Part shown: piece by piece, positions 53,106 through 61,460 of the stretch
Numbering within the stretch: position 1 is the stretch's first letter
How the letters are laid out: each line of letters begins with the position of its first letter
From: an uncultured Bacilli bacterium
Lineage (GTDB): Bacteria > Bacillota_I > Bacilli_A > RF39 > UBA660
Reading direction: 5' to 3'
Length of the DNA stretch: 64,000 nucleotides
Assembly (NCBI GenBank): GCA_944363785.1
Contig: CALVVF010000006.1
Location: 1 to 64,000 of the forward strand
Made by a program: the position numbers and the translations under genes
The notes under the pieces: model-generated
Databases searched by the model: none
Told to the model about the DNA's origin: nothing
The model's input: only the letters and a program-made list of their open reading frames with translations

Positions 53106-53115
53106 GCTCTTTACA

Positions 53116-53901
53116 CTAAAGATTTGTAAACATGTAAATCATAGCAATTAAGATCAAAACCATAACACCTGCACCAGTTGCTACTAACATAACCATCGTT
53201 TGTCTTTCCATGTATTCGATTCTTTCTTTATACTTTTGATCTCTGGCTTTAGCTTGTAAGTTAGATACCGTTCTTGAAAACATCAATAGTCGCTCTTGTT
53301 TTCTTTCTTGCGAACCTAATCCTAAACGATATAATAATCTCATCATTCGCATAGAATCTCTAACTGGATACTGATTAGCAAAATCCATATAAGGTTGAAT
53401 ACTAGAATCCCCGGCATCGATTTTGGCAATCATCTCTCTAAGGCCTGGTTTAAATACTTCTGGTGCCTCAGGAATTGATTTTGCTATAGCTACCGGTACG
53501 GTATAGTGTTGTACAAGGATTTCTAATCCCTTTAAATAGTATGGCAACATGACATCGATTTCATGCAAATGGCGCTTATAGTACTTCTTTAAATTGCTAT
53601 ATTCTATTTTATAGACAAAGTAACCAACTAAGATGGATAAGACAACGTTAATTAAAGACAATTCTGTTAAGAATACAAAAAGGAAAATAACAATTGTCAA
53701 ACCACCATTTCTTAATCGTTTGGCAAATATTTCATCAGGAGATTTTCTTTCCCCATAACGAGCAGCTACTAAGAATTCAAAGTCTTCTTCTTTTAATTTA
53801 TCCAGTAATAATTTATTATCTTGGATAAACTTTTCTCCATCTATACTTCGATTATAGACTAAGATAAATACGATAATTGCTCCTACAATAAATATTTCCA
53901 T
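53116..53901 (-). CDS. tadC: TadC-like inner-membrane platform protein
   Basis: This 261-residue protein has four predicted membrane helices: one at the N-terminus, a pair around 70-100, and one at about 238-258. It carries a T2SSF domain (LEILVQHYTVPVAIAKSIPE, then AKIDAGDSSIQPYMDFANQY). TadB and TadC form the platform that couples the TadA motor to pilin. It overlaps the TadB gene by 1 nt (TAATG). The pilin promoter is immediately downstream. Confidence 0.8.
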   Translation of the reverse strand: MEIFIVGAIIVFILVYNRSIDGEKFIQDNKLLLDKLKEEDFEFLVAARYGERKSPDEIFAKRLRNGGLTIVIFLFVFLTELSLINVVLSILVGYFVYKIEYSNLKKYYKRHLHEIDVMLPYYLKGLEILVQHYTVPVAIAKSIPEAPEVFKPGLREMIAKIDAGDSSIQPYMDFANQYPVRDSMRMMRLLYRLGLGSQERKQERLLMFSRTVSNLQAKARDQKYKERIEYMERQTMVMLVATGAGVMVLILIAMIYMFTNL

Positions 53902-54794
53902 TATTCTTCACCCACATTCTCATTGTAAAACTTTTCTCCCTTGAGAAGGAAGTAACTATTAATTAAAATAATACCGTGAAGAATTAACTTTACAAATAGA
54001 TTATCTAATAACTGAATATAAGTATCTCTACCTAATAAGTATTGAATCAGCATGACCATTAGATAAAGCATAATACCATACTTTAAGAATCCTTTATGGA
54101 AAGTTGCTCTTTCCATACGGTCACGGTAAACACTTTCTACAAGCATATCGATATCTAATTGCATGTTATCTAAGGATTCACCCGAATCTCTAGCTCCTTC
54201 TTTAGTAATCTGTAAGAAAAGTTGATGCATATTTTTAACAATGTAATAAGGATACTTAGTTGTCATAAACTCGATAGATTCATCGATCGATCCATTTTGA
54301 TAAGCAAGAGAGATCATCAACTCGACATCGCTTAAGACTGGATCTTCTAAAACACCTGATGCAACAACTCCTTCTAAGGCTTTAACGAAGCTTTGCGTAG
54401 TTGCAAACTCCATGATTGTATTGGTTGTATAAATTTGAATTTGTTCGAAAATAAATTCACTATAGACACGTTTACATCTTAGATAGGCAAGATATGGAAT
54501 CGTCATATCTAAGGCTACAATATAGATGATCGTAATCAATATATTATAGAAATATAGATAAGAGATTACTCCTGCGAAGATAGAGAATGTAGCAACTTGG
54601 ATCATGTATTGTCTTGCCGTATATTCTTGTCCTAAGTCTTTTGTCTTTTGACGAATAACTTTAAAGGAATATGGGGCGAAACGGTTATACATGTTCGTCG
54701 CTTGTAAAGTAATAAAATGATAGACATTTTGTCCTTTATATTTACGGTAAAAAAGAATAAATAACGCTATAGCTAATAGAATTAGTAATTCCAT
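53901..54794 (-). CDS. tadB: TadB-like inner-membrane platform protein
   Basis: This 297-residue protein has a membrane helix at the N-terminus, two at about 70-105, a cytosolic T2SSF domain (about 115-230; FATTQSFVKALEGVVASGVL, MISLAYQNGSIDESIEFM) and two helices near the C-terminus. It resembles TadB/GspF-type proteins. It sits between TadA and TadC with 20-nt and 1-nt spacing, the conserved tadABC order. Confidence 0.82.
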   Translation of the reverse strand: MELLILLAIALFILFYRKYKGQNVYHFITLQATNMYNRFAPYSFKVIRQKTKDLGQEYTARQYMIQVATFSIFAGVISYLYFYNILITIIYIVALDMTIPYLAYLRCKRVYSEFIFEQIQIYTTNTIMEFATTQSFVKALEGVVASGVLEDPVLSDVELMISLAYQNGSIDESIEFMTTKYPYYIVKNMHQLFLQITKEGARDSGESLDNMQLDIDMLVESVYRDRMERATFHKGFLKYGIMLYLMVMLIQYLLGRDTYIQLLDNLFVKLILHGIILINSYFLLKGEKFYNENVGEE

Positions 54795-54814
54795 TATTTC
54801 TCACCTCTTTTCGC

Positions 54815-56317
54815 TTAATTGTTGTTAAAATCCACGATGATTGGTTGAGTTTGATTCACTGTTGAATTTGTTCCCTGAGTCATACCATTAATTGGTTGTA
54901 TCCTATTTTCGTCTATTACTGTTGGGATAGGTTGTTCTTGAGGCGGTGGAGTTATGGGTGCCGCCTGCGGTTGAACAGGATTAGAATCTGTCATTGGATT
55001 AGGTTGTGATACAGTTGGTGGTGGTGTTTGATGTTCGGTTGGAAGTGGTGTAGAAATTGGTGGTACCTGATTAGGTATAGGACTTGGATTTACTTTTTCC
55101 TCTGGCATATCCAAAGTCTCCATTTCAGGTATGTTGTTTTCTACTGGTGTTTGTACTTGCTGTACTGGTGTTTCTACACTTTCCACCTTAGGTTCTTCCT
55201 TTTTTACTGCTGGATTTTCGCCAATTACATCTTCAATTTTGATTCCACCATCATCTTCTTCTGCCCCTTCAAAAGTAGTTGATTCTAATTCAATATTTTG
55301 TGCTAATAGTGAATCTATCAAGTGTTGACTAGGATTTTTCTTGATAATTTTTCCATTCATTAATTTTTGATACAAAACATTATAAACAGGTTTATTATTT
55401 TCATCGATATAAAATTCGGTAATCTCATCAATTTCTCGGTGGAACTTACCATATTTTTTACTATAGTAAGCTTTGATATGAACACCTAGTTGAACATAAC
55501 GATAAATCGTATTTAAGAATTGATCGACATCTAACTCTGTTTCCATTAAGGCATACATACGATGTGGGATAGCACTTGCTTTATCCGAGTGAATAGTCGA
55601 TAAGATATTGTGTCCTGATGAAATTGAGTTACGAACCGCACTTACTGCTTCGGCACTACGAACCTCGGACAAAAGAATCCATTTTGGATTCTGTCTCATA
55701 CAGGTAACTAGTACATCACTATAAGAAGCAATATTATTGGTCTTCATCGCTACAATATCCCGTTGAGGATAGATCTTATCCAAGTGTAATTCCAATGTAT
55801 CCTCAATCGTAATCAATTTCTCGCTTTCTTTCGTATGAGAAGCTAGATATTTAACAAACTCTGTTTTACCAGAACCAGTCTCTCCGCAGACCATGATATT
55901 ACAGTGTCCGTGAACACATTTAATTAAGAAGTCATGAATATCCTTCGTTACATAATCTTCTTTTAATAGTGTTTCTTCTTTTAGACGAATCTTAGCCGGT
56001 GTTTTACGAATAACTAAAGCGATTCCATTGGTTGCAACCGATTCGTGTACAAAGTTCATACGTAGTTCTGGACTTTCTGCATCTAGGAAGGGGCTAGCAT
56101 TATTGAAAGTTGTTCCCATTACGTTGGAACACTGAAAAGCTAGTTTTTCTACTACACTGTTATTAATGGCTGGATTTTCTACTCTCAGTGATCCTTGTGT
56201 TAAGGAACGAACCCATATTTGTCCATTATTCGTATAGGAAATATCGGTAATATCATCGTTTTCGATATATTCACGAAAAGCTCCAAAGTCCAATTGTTCA
56301 AATAGGCTATCTTTCAT
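54815..56317 (-). CDS. tadA: TadA/CpaF pilus-assembly ATPase
   Basis: This 500-residue protein has an N-terminal domain (1-120), then the secretion ATPase: VCGETGSGKTEFVKYL (Walker A, about 146), the Asp-box LITIEDTLEL, WILLSEVRSAEAV (Walker B region with the usual acidic pair as SE), and SSGHNILSTIHSDKAS with the His box. It powers Tad pilus extension. A Pro/Gln/Thr-rich tail of about 150 residues (350-500) is not usual for CpaF. The same protein family as VirB11 could serve the adjacent T4SS, which has no VirB11 of its own. Confidence 0.92.
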   Translation of the reverse strand: MKDSLFEQLDFGAFREYIENDDITDISYTNNGQIWVRSLTQGSLRVENPAINNSVVEKLAFQCSNVMGTTFNNASPFLDAESPELRMNFVHESVATNGIALVIRKTPAKIRLKEETLLKEDYVTKDIHDFLIKCVHGHCNIMVCGETGSGKTEFVKYLASHTKESEKLITIEDTLELHLDKIYPQRDIVAMKTNNIASYSDVLVTCMRQNPKWILLSEVRSAEAVSAVRNSISSGHNILSTIHSDKASAIPHRMYALMETELDVDQFLNTIYRYVQLGVHIKAYYSKKYGKFHREIDEITEFYIDENNKPVYNVLYQKLMNGKIIKKNPSQHLIDSLLAQNIELESTTFEGAEEDDGGIKIEDVIGENPAVKKEEPKVESVETPVQQVQTPVENNIPEMETLDMPEEKVNPSPIPNQVPPISTPLPTEHQTPPPTVSQPNPMTDSNPVQPQAAPITPPPQEQPIPTVIDENRIQPINGMTQGTNSTVNQTQPIIVDFNNN

Positions 56318-56345
56318 ATTCTAGCTCCCCTTTTCTTTTTATGCA

Positions 56346-57179
56346 TTATTCTGTAGGTAGTGGTTCATCCATATCAATATCCGTAAATTCAGTTACTTCA
56401 TTGATAAAGTCACGTAATTGTTCACTACTAATACTTACTTCACCAGGTTCTTCTTTTAGTGATTCATTTGTCGGTACTGGAATAATAGCTACTTCATAAG
56501 TACGTAAGTATGATGCTTTTCTTAGTAGAATATGATATTCCTCTGGTACCGCAAAGATAAGTTGTGCTGGTGTTTTAACATTCTCTAAATCTTCAAATAC
56601 ATCTTCACCATTAGAGTCTAACACGGCTAGTATCTTTATATTCTTTAATAGTTTACCAACCATGATTTTATCTTCTGTTTCTGCTGTAATATTTTCTTCA
56701 TCGATTTTGTTTACTGCTTTGATGTAGATATCAATGTAGTTTCCAGGATACATTTTATTACCATAACTAGTTTCTGTTGTTACAGGTAAGTTTACTAAAA
56801 CATAGCCATCAGGATAATCATATAGTATCGAGTCTGGTAACTCTGATTGACTAACTACTGCTCTTTGATAGAACAAGCTACCTTTTGGAATTGTACAATC
56901 CGCATTAACGTAGTAATTGATGATTTTACTCGTATCTGTAATTACATCTCCTTGAACCATTGCTAATGGGACATCTACAACACCGACCATATCGCTAGTA
57001 ATTCTTGTCTTAGAAGCAATATCTACTAAGGCATAAGGCACACTAGTTGGATTAGTTTTTTGACTAATTCTATAATTATAGAAAAAATACAAGACAACAA
57101 TTGCGATAACCGTTAAAATTATCGTAACTGTATTTTTATTGGTTAAGAATTTTTTTACTTTAGTTCCTATTCCATTCAT
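56346..57179 (-). CDS. cpaB: CpaB/RcpC-like Flp pilus assembly protein
   Basis: In this 277-residue protein an N-terminal membrane helix (about 17-34) is followed by an SAF domain: VPYALVDIASKTRITSDMVG, CTIPKGSLFYQRAVVSQSEL and YPGNYIDIYIKA. In Tad systems CpaB/RcpC guides the pilus through the cell envelope. AGGAGGGG lies before its ATG, and the tadA gene follows after 28 nt. The match to CpaB is good through the SAF region. Confidence 0.85.
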   Translation of the reverse strand: MNGIGTKVKKFLTNKNTVTIILTVIAIVVLYFFYNYRISQKTNPTSVPYALVDIASKTRITSDMVGVVDVPLAMVQGDVITDTSKIINYYVNADCTIPKGSLFYQRAVVSQSELPDSILYDYPDGYVLVNLPVTTETSYGNKMYPGNYIDIYIKAVNKIDEENITAETEDKIMVGKLLKNIKILAVLDSNGEDVFEDLENVKTPAQLIFAVPEEYHILLRKASYLRTYEVAIIPVPTNESLKEEPGEVSISSEQLRDFINEVTEFTDIDMDEPLPTE

Positions 57180-57191
57180 TATTTTCCCCTC

Positions 57192-57620
57192 CTACTCAAC
57201 TTCTTCAATTTTTCTTTTTTCGTTATATTTTGTTTCTAGAATACCATCAATCGTCGTTACGATATCGAAGTCTTCTCCGACAAATGAGGCAACGGTTGTG
57301 GTTCCTACTTGAATACTGGCTTTTGGTGGTGTTTCGTTAAAATCGATGATTTTAATTCGATAGGTAGAAGATGCAGAAACGCTATCTGCAAATCTTCTAA
57401 CAAAACTCTCTACGAATTTTTCTCTATCTACTCTTATGATTCCACCAGAGGTACGATAGTATCCATAATCTACTGCATCGATCATCGCTGCTTCTGTTGT
57501 TTCTTTTAATAAGTAATAATCTAATTCGTTACCCGATTGATAGTTTTGAATTAAATTTACACAGGCTAGAGTTAATACTCCTAAAATTATAATTCCTGTA
57601 ATGATCATTCCCTTACTCAT
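57192..57620 (-). CDS. DUF5411-like membrane-anchored protein
   Basis: In this 142-residue protein an N-terminal hydrophobic helix (about 4-25) is followed by an external alpha/beta domain with NELDYYLLKETTEAAMIDAV, FVESFVRRFADSV and NETPPKASIQVG. The pattern resembles DUF5411, unknown in function but often near pilus genes, and its layout is like a TadE-type pseudopilin. It sits between the large secreted protein and CpaB, with 11-12 nt gaps, so it is in the pilus operon. Confidence 0.65.
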   Translation of the reverse strand: MSKGMIITGIIILGVLTLACVNLIQNYQSGNELDYYLLKETTEAAMIDAVDYGYYRTSGGIIRVDREKFVESFVRRFADSVSASSTYRIKIIDFNETPPKASIQVGTTTVASFVGEDFDIVTTIDGILETKYNEKRKIEEVE

Positions 57621-57631
57621 AGTACTCTCCT

Positions 57632-60580
57632 TTAATTATCATCACACGTACCGCCATACGCGTTATTACATATTGAGATGTTTTTCCGTGATTGTGAGTT
57701 ATAACCGCTCGCATAAGTAATATAAGAAATATTATCTAAGAAGTTACTTGTACATACTTCGCGATCATCAATAGTTGAACAACTCATATCGTAATCTAGA
57801 TAATTTGTATAGCCGTCACTGTTATAGTCATCTACGTTCTTGTTGTATTGCCGTATTCGCATGATTTGTTCTGTCGTTAAGATGATATCGTAGTCGACTT
57901 CACCCTTATCACTGTAGACTTCATTACCTTTACTTTCGATATCTTCTGTTAGTTCAATTGGATTAATTTTGTATCCTAATAAGTTTTGAATTCTATCATC
58001 AGTAGGAATAGCTCCATTTGTCCAATTCCAACGAGGATTTCTACTATTAGGGAATACATCGACTAAATCAATTGGTCTATAGATAAAGGTTATACCTGAG
58101 TAATCTATCGGTGGATTATCTGGACCGCCTCCATCTGGGTCTCCACCATCTGGACAATCAGGTCCGGTACAAGGCTCATCGCAGTCCGGACATTCAGAAC
58201 CCTCTATTTCCGTCGGATCATCTGGATCGACAAACAAAGTATTATATACACCATAGAAGCAGTTGATTTGATCTGTATAGTCTCTAGTACCAATACCTTC
58301 TACTTTTACCGTGATGGTCGATTTCTTATTATCTTGATCAAAATATTCATCATAACCGATTAAACTAACTTTATCATCATAATCGATTGGGATAGTTACG
58401 TTAGTATTTCTACTCTTTGGATCGGTATAATATCTTCTACCACCGGCATAGTATCTTTTCTCATCGAAATTAATGTTACCTAATCTTCCGGTATTAGAGT
58501 CGAATGCTTGGTATCCTCTACCTGCTTTATAAGCAGCTAAACCGGTTGTCTTGTTGACATAAGCTTCAGGTAATTCAATCTCTACCGTTTCTGAAACTTC
58601 ATTTTTACTACAGAAAGTAACCGTTATATTAGGTGTAGAATCTCCTAATTCTACAGTCTGATTTCCACCTATACAGCTTCCAGTTCTACTGACACTCTTA
58701 ATGATATCAGCATTATCAGAAGTTACGGTGTAAGTATACGATTCATTTCCTCTCTTTAAATAGGAATCAGAAATATTGATTGTATAAGTACCTGTTTTTT
58801 GTTGTTCTTCAGCGATTGCTTCAAAGTTTAAGAATTCTCTTTGAGAATCTAGCAATTGATTTCTATATAATTCTTCTGGATTATCTACACATCCAGCTGG
58901 ACCTACAGATTCAGTAACTGTACAAACACCATTATGGGTATCACAATAAGTGGAGAAAGTAACACCAACATTACCACAATGTTCCGTGTGTACAGTACAT
59001 ACGTACATTCCTTTATAGTTTCCAGCTCCATCCACTGAATCATGACTAAAGGTACAACTGTCATTTGAAGTTGACGTTATGGTATCAACGATTGTGGATG
59101 TCCGTTCGACAGAATGTTCAAGGAAAGAAGTTGGTTGTTCTAATTTAGAATCTAGTAGCGATAAATCCCTTGGTTCTTTTTCACTATAAACGGTGTTGTA
59201 GCATGAATTGATACAACTTTGAGTGTATTTACCACCATCGCAAGAATTTACACAAGCATCAAAATCATCATTTGGACCTGCCTGTTTGTCTTCTTTTCTA
59301 CCTGCTCTTTCGTCATAGCTACAGCTTGTATCACAAGAATAAACACATTTTGGTTTCTTAATTACTTTTTGTTTATGAACGATTGAACATTGCCTCGTTG
59401 CTTTAAAGGTACCCCCATAAGTAAATCCAGCTCCAGCATAGACTAACTTGGCACCGACTGGATAGATATCATAGTTTTCCCAACAAGTAATTCCCCAATA
59501 AGTTCCCGATTGACTATAAACTACTTGAAAGCCCTGATGTCTTTCACTATTACATTGGAAACCGTTGCTGGTATCTAGGATAGAATAACCATCATCCGGT
59601 ACACTACCAATCATTTTCTGCAAATTTTCATAGCTTTTGGCGATATCTTCTTTTAAAGTTTGATATTGGCTATATGTTATTTTATCTTGGTAGCAAAGTC
59701 CGGCATAGTTTTGTTTTAGTGAAGTAATTAATGTTTGTAGATAAGCAGGATCTGATGAATAGATTACCTTTTTATCTACCAAGTATTGAATGTAATCTTC
59801 AATTGTCTTACAACCATAGATATTATTTGGATCTCTTGAAGTTAATGCTGGATTGTCAATATCGACACTGTCAGCTGTATTGACGACTAATTCGATACTA
59901 GAAATATAAGTATTATTACATGGTGAAGAAGGATCGTCGATATAAAACTCTAGTATAATTTTGTGAAGATTAAGACTGTTGGTAGCACTGTTATATACTG
60001 AAGGTCGAACATTTCTGGCTACATAATAGTTTCCTTCTTTACTTAGGAAATTCGTATACTCTGTCACAAGTTTATTTCCTATATTTTTCTCTTCCCCTTC
60101 ATCAACCAATCTTATTTTGGTTGTGCCACCAAATAAATCTTTGATCTTAATATTAATTAGCCCGTTTGATAGGTTTAATTCCATATTAATATTTTTGTAT
60201 GTGCCTTTGTCCTCATCAACAGCTAAGACTTTATTTAATTCATATTTTTTATTTTCTGCTGTTGTTGGACAAGTCTGTACACTACCATAATTATCAATAT
60301 AACAATTATAACCATTTTCCACTACATTGATCTTATATGGTGTCGTATCAACTGTCCCAGGTGGATAAGCAACAAATCCATTTCTTATTGCCGCTTCGTC
60401 AATCTTATCTACTGTTACCTCAGTTGACACTTTAGGATCCCAGCTGACTTGATAATACCGCCTATCGGAAAGACAAAAGTTTTTATTTTGTAATCCCGTA
60501 TCTGCTGCTTCTACTCCTTGTGGCAAGATTATTACACTAGTAATCAACAGTAGAAAGAAAAGTAATTTAAATCTTTTCAT
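57632..60580 (-). CDS. Large secreted Cys-rich surface protein
   Basis: The protein is about 982 residues from the ATG at 60580 (GAGGTG upstream). A signal peptide ends near GVEA (about residue 25). The mature protein is rich in Cys, with clusters such as CVYSCDTSCSYDE and a Cys/Pro/Gly linker (CPDCDEPCTGPDCPDGG) near 800. The last 150 residues follow a TFIYRPIDLVDVFPN motif. No membrane anchor or LPxTG-type sorting signal is seen at the C-terminus. It is first in the Tad gene order and may be a pilus-tip adhesin. The family is not recognised. Confidence 0.65.
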   Translation of the reverse strand: MKRFKLLFFLLLITSVIILPQGVEAADTGLQNKNFCLSDRRYYQVSWDPKVSTEVTVDKIDEAAIRNGFVAYPPGTVDTTPYKINVVENGYNCYIDNYGSVQTCPTTAENKKYELNKVLAVDEDKGTYKNINMELNLSNGLINIKIKDLFGGTTKIRLVDEGEEKNIGNKLVTEYTNFLSKEGNYYVARNVRPSVYNSATNSLNLHKIILEFYIDDPSSPCNNTYISSIELVVNTADSVDIDNPALTSRDPNNIYGCKTIEDYIQYLVDKKVIYSSDPAYLQTLITSLKQNYAGLCYQDKITYSQYQTLKEDIAKSYENLQKMIGSVPDDGYSILDTSNGFQCNSERHQGFQVVYSQSGTYWGITCWENYDIYPVGAKLVYAGAGFTYGGTFKATRQCSIVHKQKVIKKPKCVYSCDTSCSYDERAGRKEDKQAGPNDDFDACVNSCDGGKYTQSCINSCYNTVYSEKEPRDLSLLDSKLEQPTSFLEHSVERTSTIVDTITSTSNDSCTFSHDSVDGAGNYKGMYVCTVHTEHCGNVGVTFSTYCDTHNGVCTVTESVGPAGCVDNPEELYRNQLLDSQREFLNFEAIAEEQQKTGTYTINISDSYLKRGNESYTYTVTSDNADIIKSVSRTGSCIGGNQTVELGDSTPNITVTFCSKNEVSETVEIELPEAYVNKTTGLAAYKAGRGYQAFDSNTGRLGNINFDEKRYYAGGRRYYTDPKSRNTNVTIPIDYDDKVSLIGYDEYFDQDNKKSTITVKVEGIGTRDYTDQINCFYGVYNTLFVDPDDPTEIEGSECPDCDEPCTGPDCPDGGDPDGGGPDNPPIDYSGITFIYRPIDLVDVFPNSRNPRWNWTNGAIPTDDRIQNLLGYKINPIELTEDIESKGNEVYSDKGEVDYDIILTTEQIMRIRQYNKNVDDYNSDGYTNYLDYDMSCSTIDDREVCTSNFLDNISYITYASGYNSQSRKNISICNNAYGGTCDDN

Positions 60581-60612
60581 TATATTCACCTCGTTACTAT
60601 ACTATATATTTC

Positions 60613-60641
60613 ATTATAACACAGTTTATTTTTTTGGTATA
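60613..60641 (-). promoter_or_regulatory. Promoter of the large surface protein
   Basis: A minus-strand -10 TATAAT (60613-60618), 17-nt spacer and a poor -35 TATACC (60636-60641) precede the GAGGTG site. The -10 is clear; the -35 suggests activation by a regulator. Confidence 0.4.
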
Positions 60642-60646
60642 GATTT

Positions 60647-61447
60647 TTATCCATTTTCTGTTGCCGCTCCCTCAGCTAGCATGTCAAAGTTTTTACTCTT
60701 CTCCACTTTATACTTTTCGATCTTCTCATCTTCTCTTACTTTACGGGCATCGATAACAAATAGTTGTTTTTCAAAAGCTCCAAAGTACCTAGTACAAGTT
60801 TTAATCGTGATCAACTCATCATTTTCATCAACATCGACGTCATAATCGTAGATCGAATTATCTCGTACACTAGCGATATATTCTTTTATCTGTTCAGGAT
60901 TACTCATACTTCTATTTGAATCTCCCGCATAATCATAAAAGCCGATCGCATAGATTTTATAGATCTCTTCTACGCCTTCTTTGGTATAGCTGATGTACAA
61001 ATTATCTTGGGCAAAATCATGATAGGTAAATGCCATTAACCCCTCAAAGTAATTTAACATACTCATCTCACGAATCGGTGTACTTGATACATTGATGATA
61101 TTATGACCATTGATGACTTCTCTTGTTTCATCTGTATCGTATTCTGAGCTTCGCCATGCATAATCTGAGATACCATCCTCACCATAATCAAAACCATTAA
61201 TAACTGGGATGTCAATGTTTGTTCCTTGAACTTGGATCCATCCTACAGTATAGAAATCCTCATGCTTAAATTCTAGGGAATCTTTGGTTCTATCTTTGAA
61301 ATTTAGGGTGATATTGGTATCGAATTCTTTTGGTTTTACACTGAAATAGATAAGTGCTATTACTAAGACTATAATCACTAGAAGACTAGTTACTATTAAC
61401 ATTTTCTTTCTGGCATTTATCGATTTCTTTTTCTTCCTTTTCTTCAT
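60647..61447 (-). CDS. Sortase B-type transpeptidase
   Basis: In this 266-residue protein a very basic N-terminus and a membrane helix (about 16-34) are followed by the sortase fold. Catalytic residues are His in VINGHNI (about 114), Cys in TIKTCTRYFG (about 217) and Arg in DARKV (about 233). PVINGFDYGEDGISDYAWRS is typical of class B. Sortase B links proteins to peptidoglycan or builds pili. It sits between two surface proteins and the Tad genes. Confidence 0.85.
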   Translation of the reverse strand: MKKRKKKKSINARKKMLIVTSLLVIIVLVIALIYFSVKPKEFDTNITLNFKDRTKDSLEFKHEDFYTVGWIQVQGTNIDIPVINGFDYGEDGISDYAWRSSEYDTDETREVINGHNIINVSSTPIREMSMLNYFEGLMAFTYHDFAQDNLYISYTKEGVEEIYKIYAIGFYDYAGDSNRSMSNPEQIKEYIASVRDNSIYDYDVDVDENDELITIKTCTRYFGAFEKQLFVIDARKVREDEKIEKYKVEKSKNFDMLAEGAATENG

Positions 61448-61460
61448 ATTTTCACTTCCT

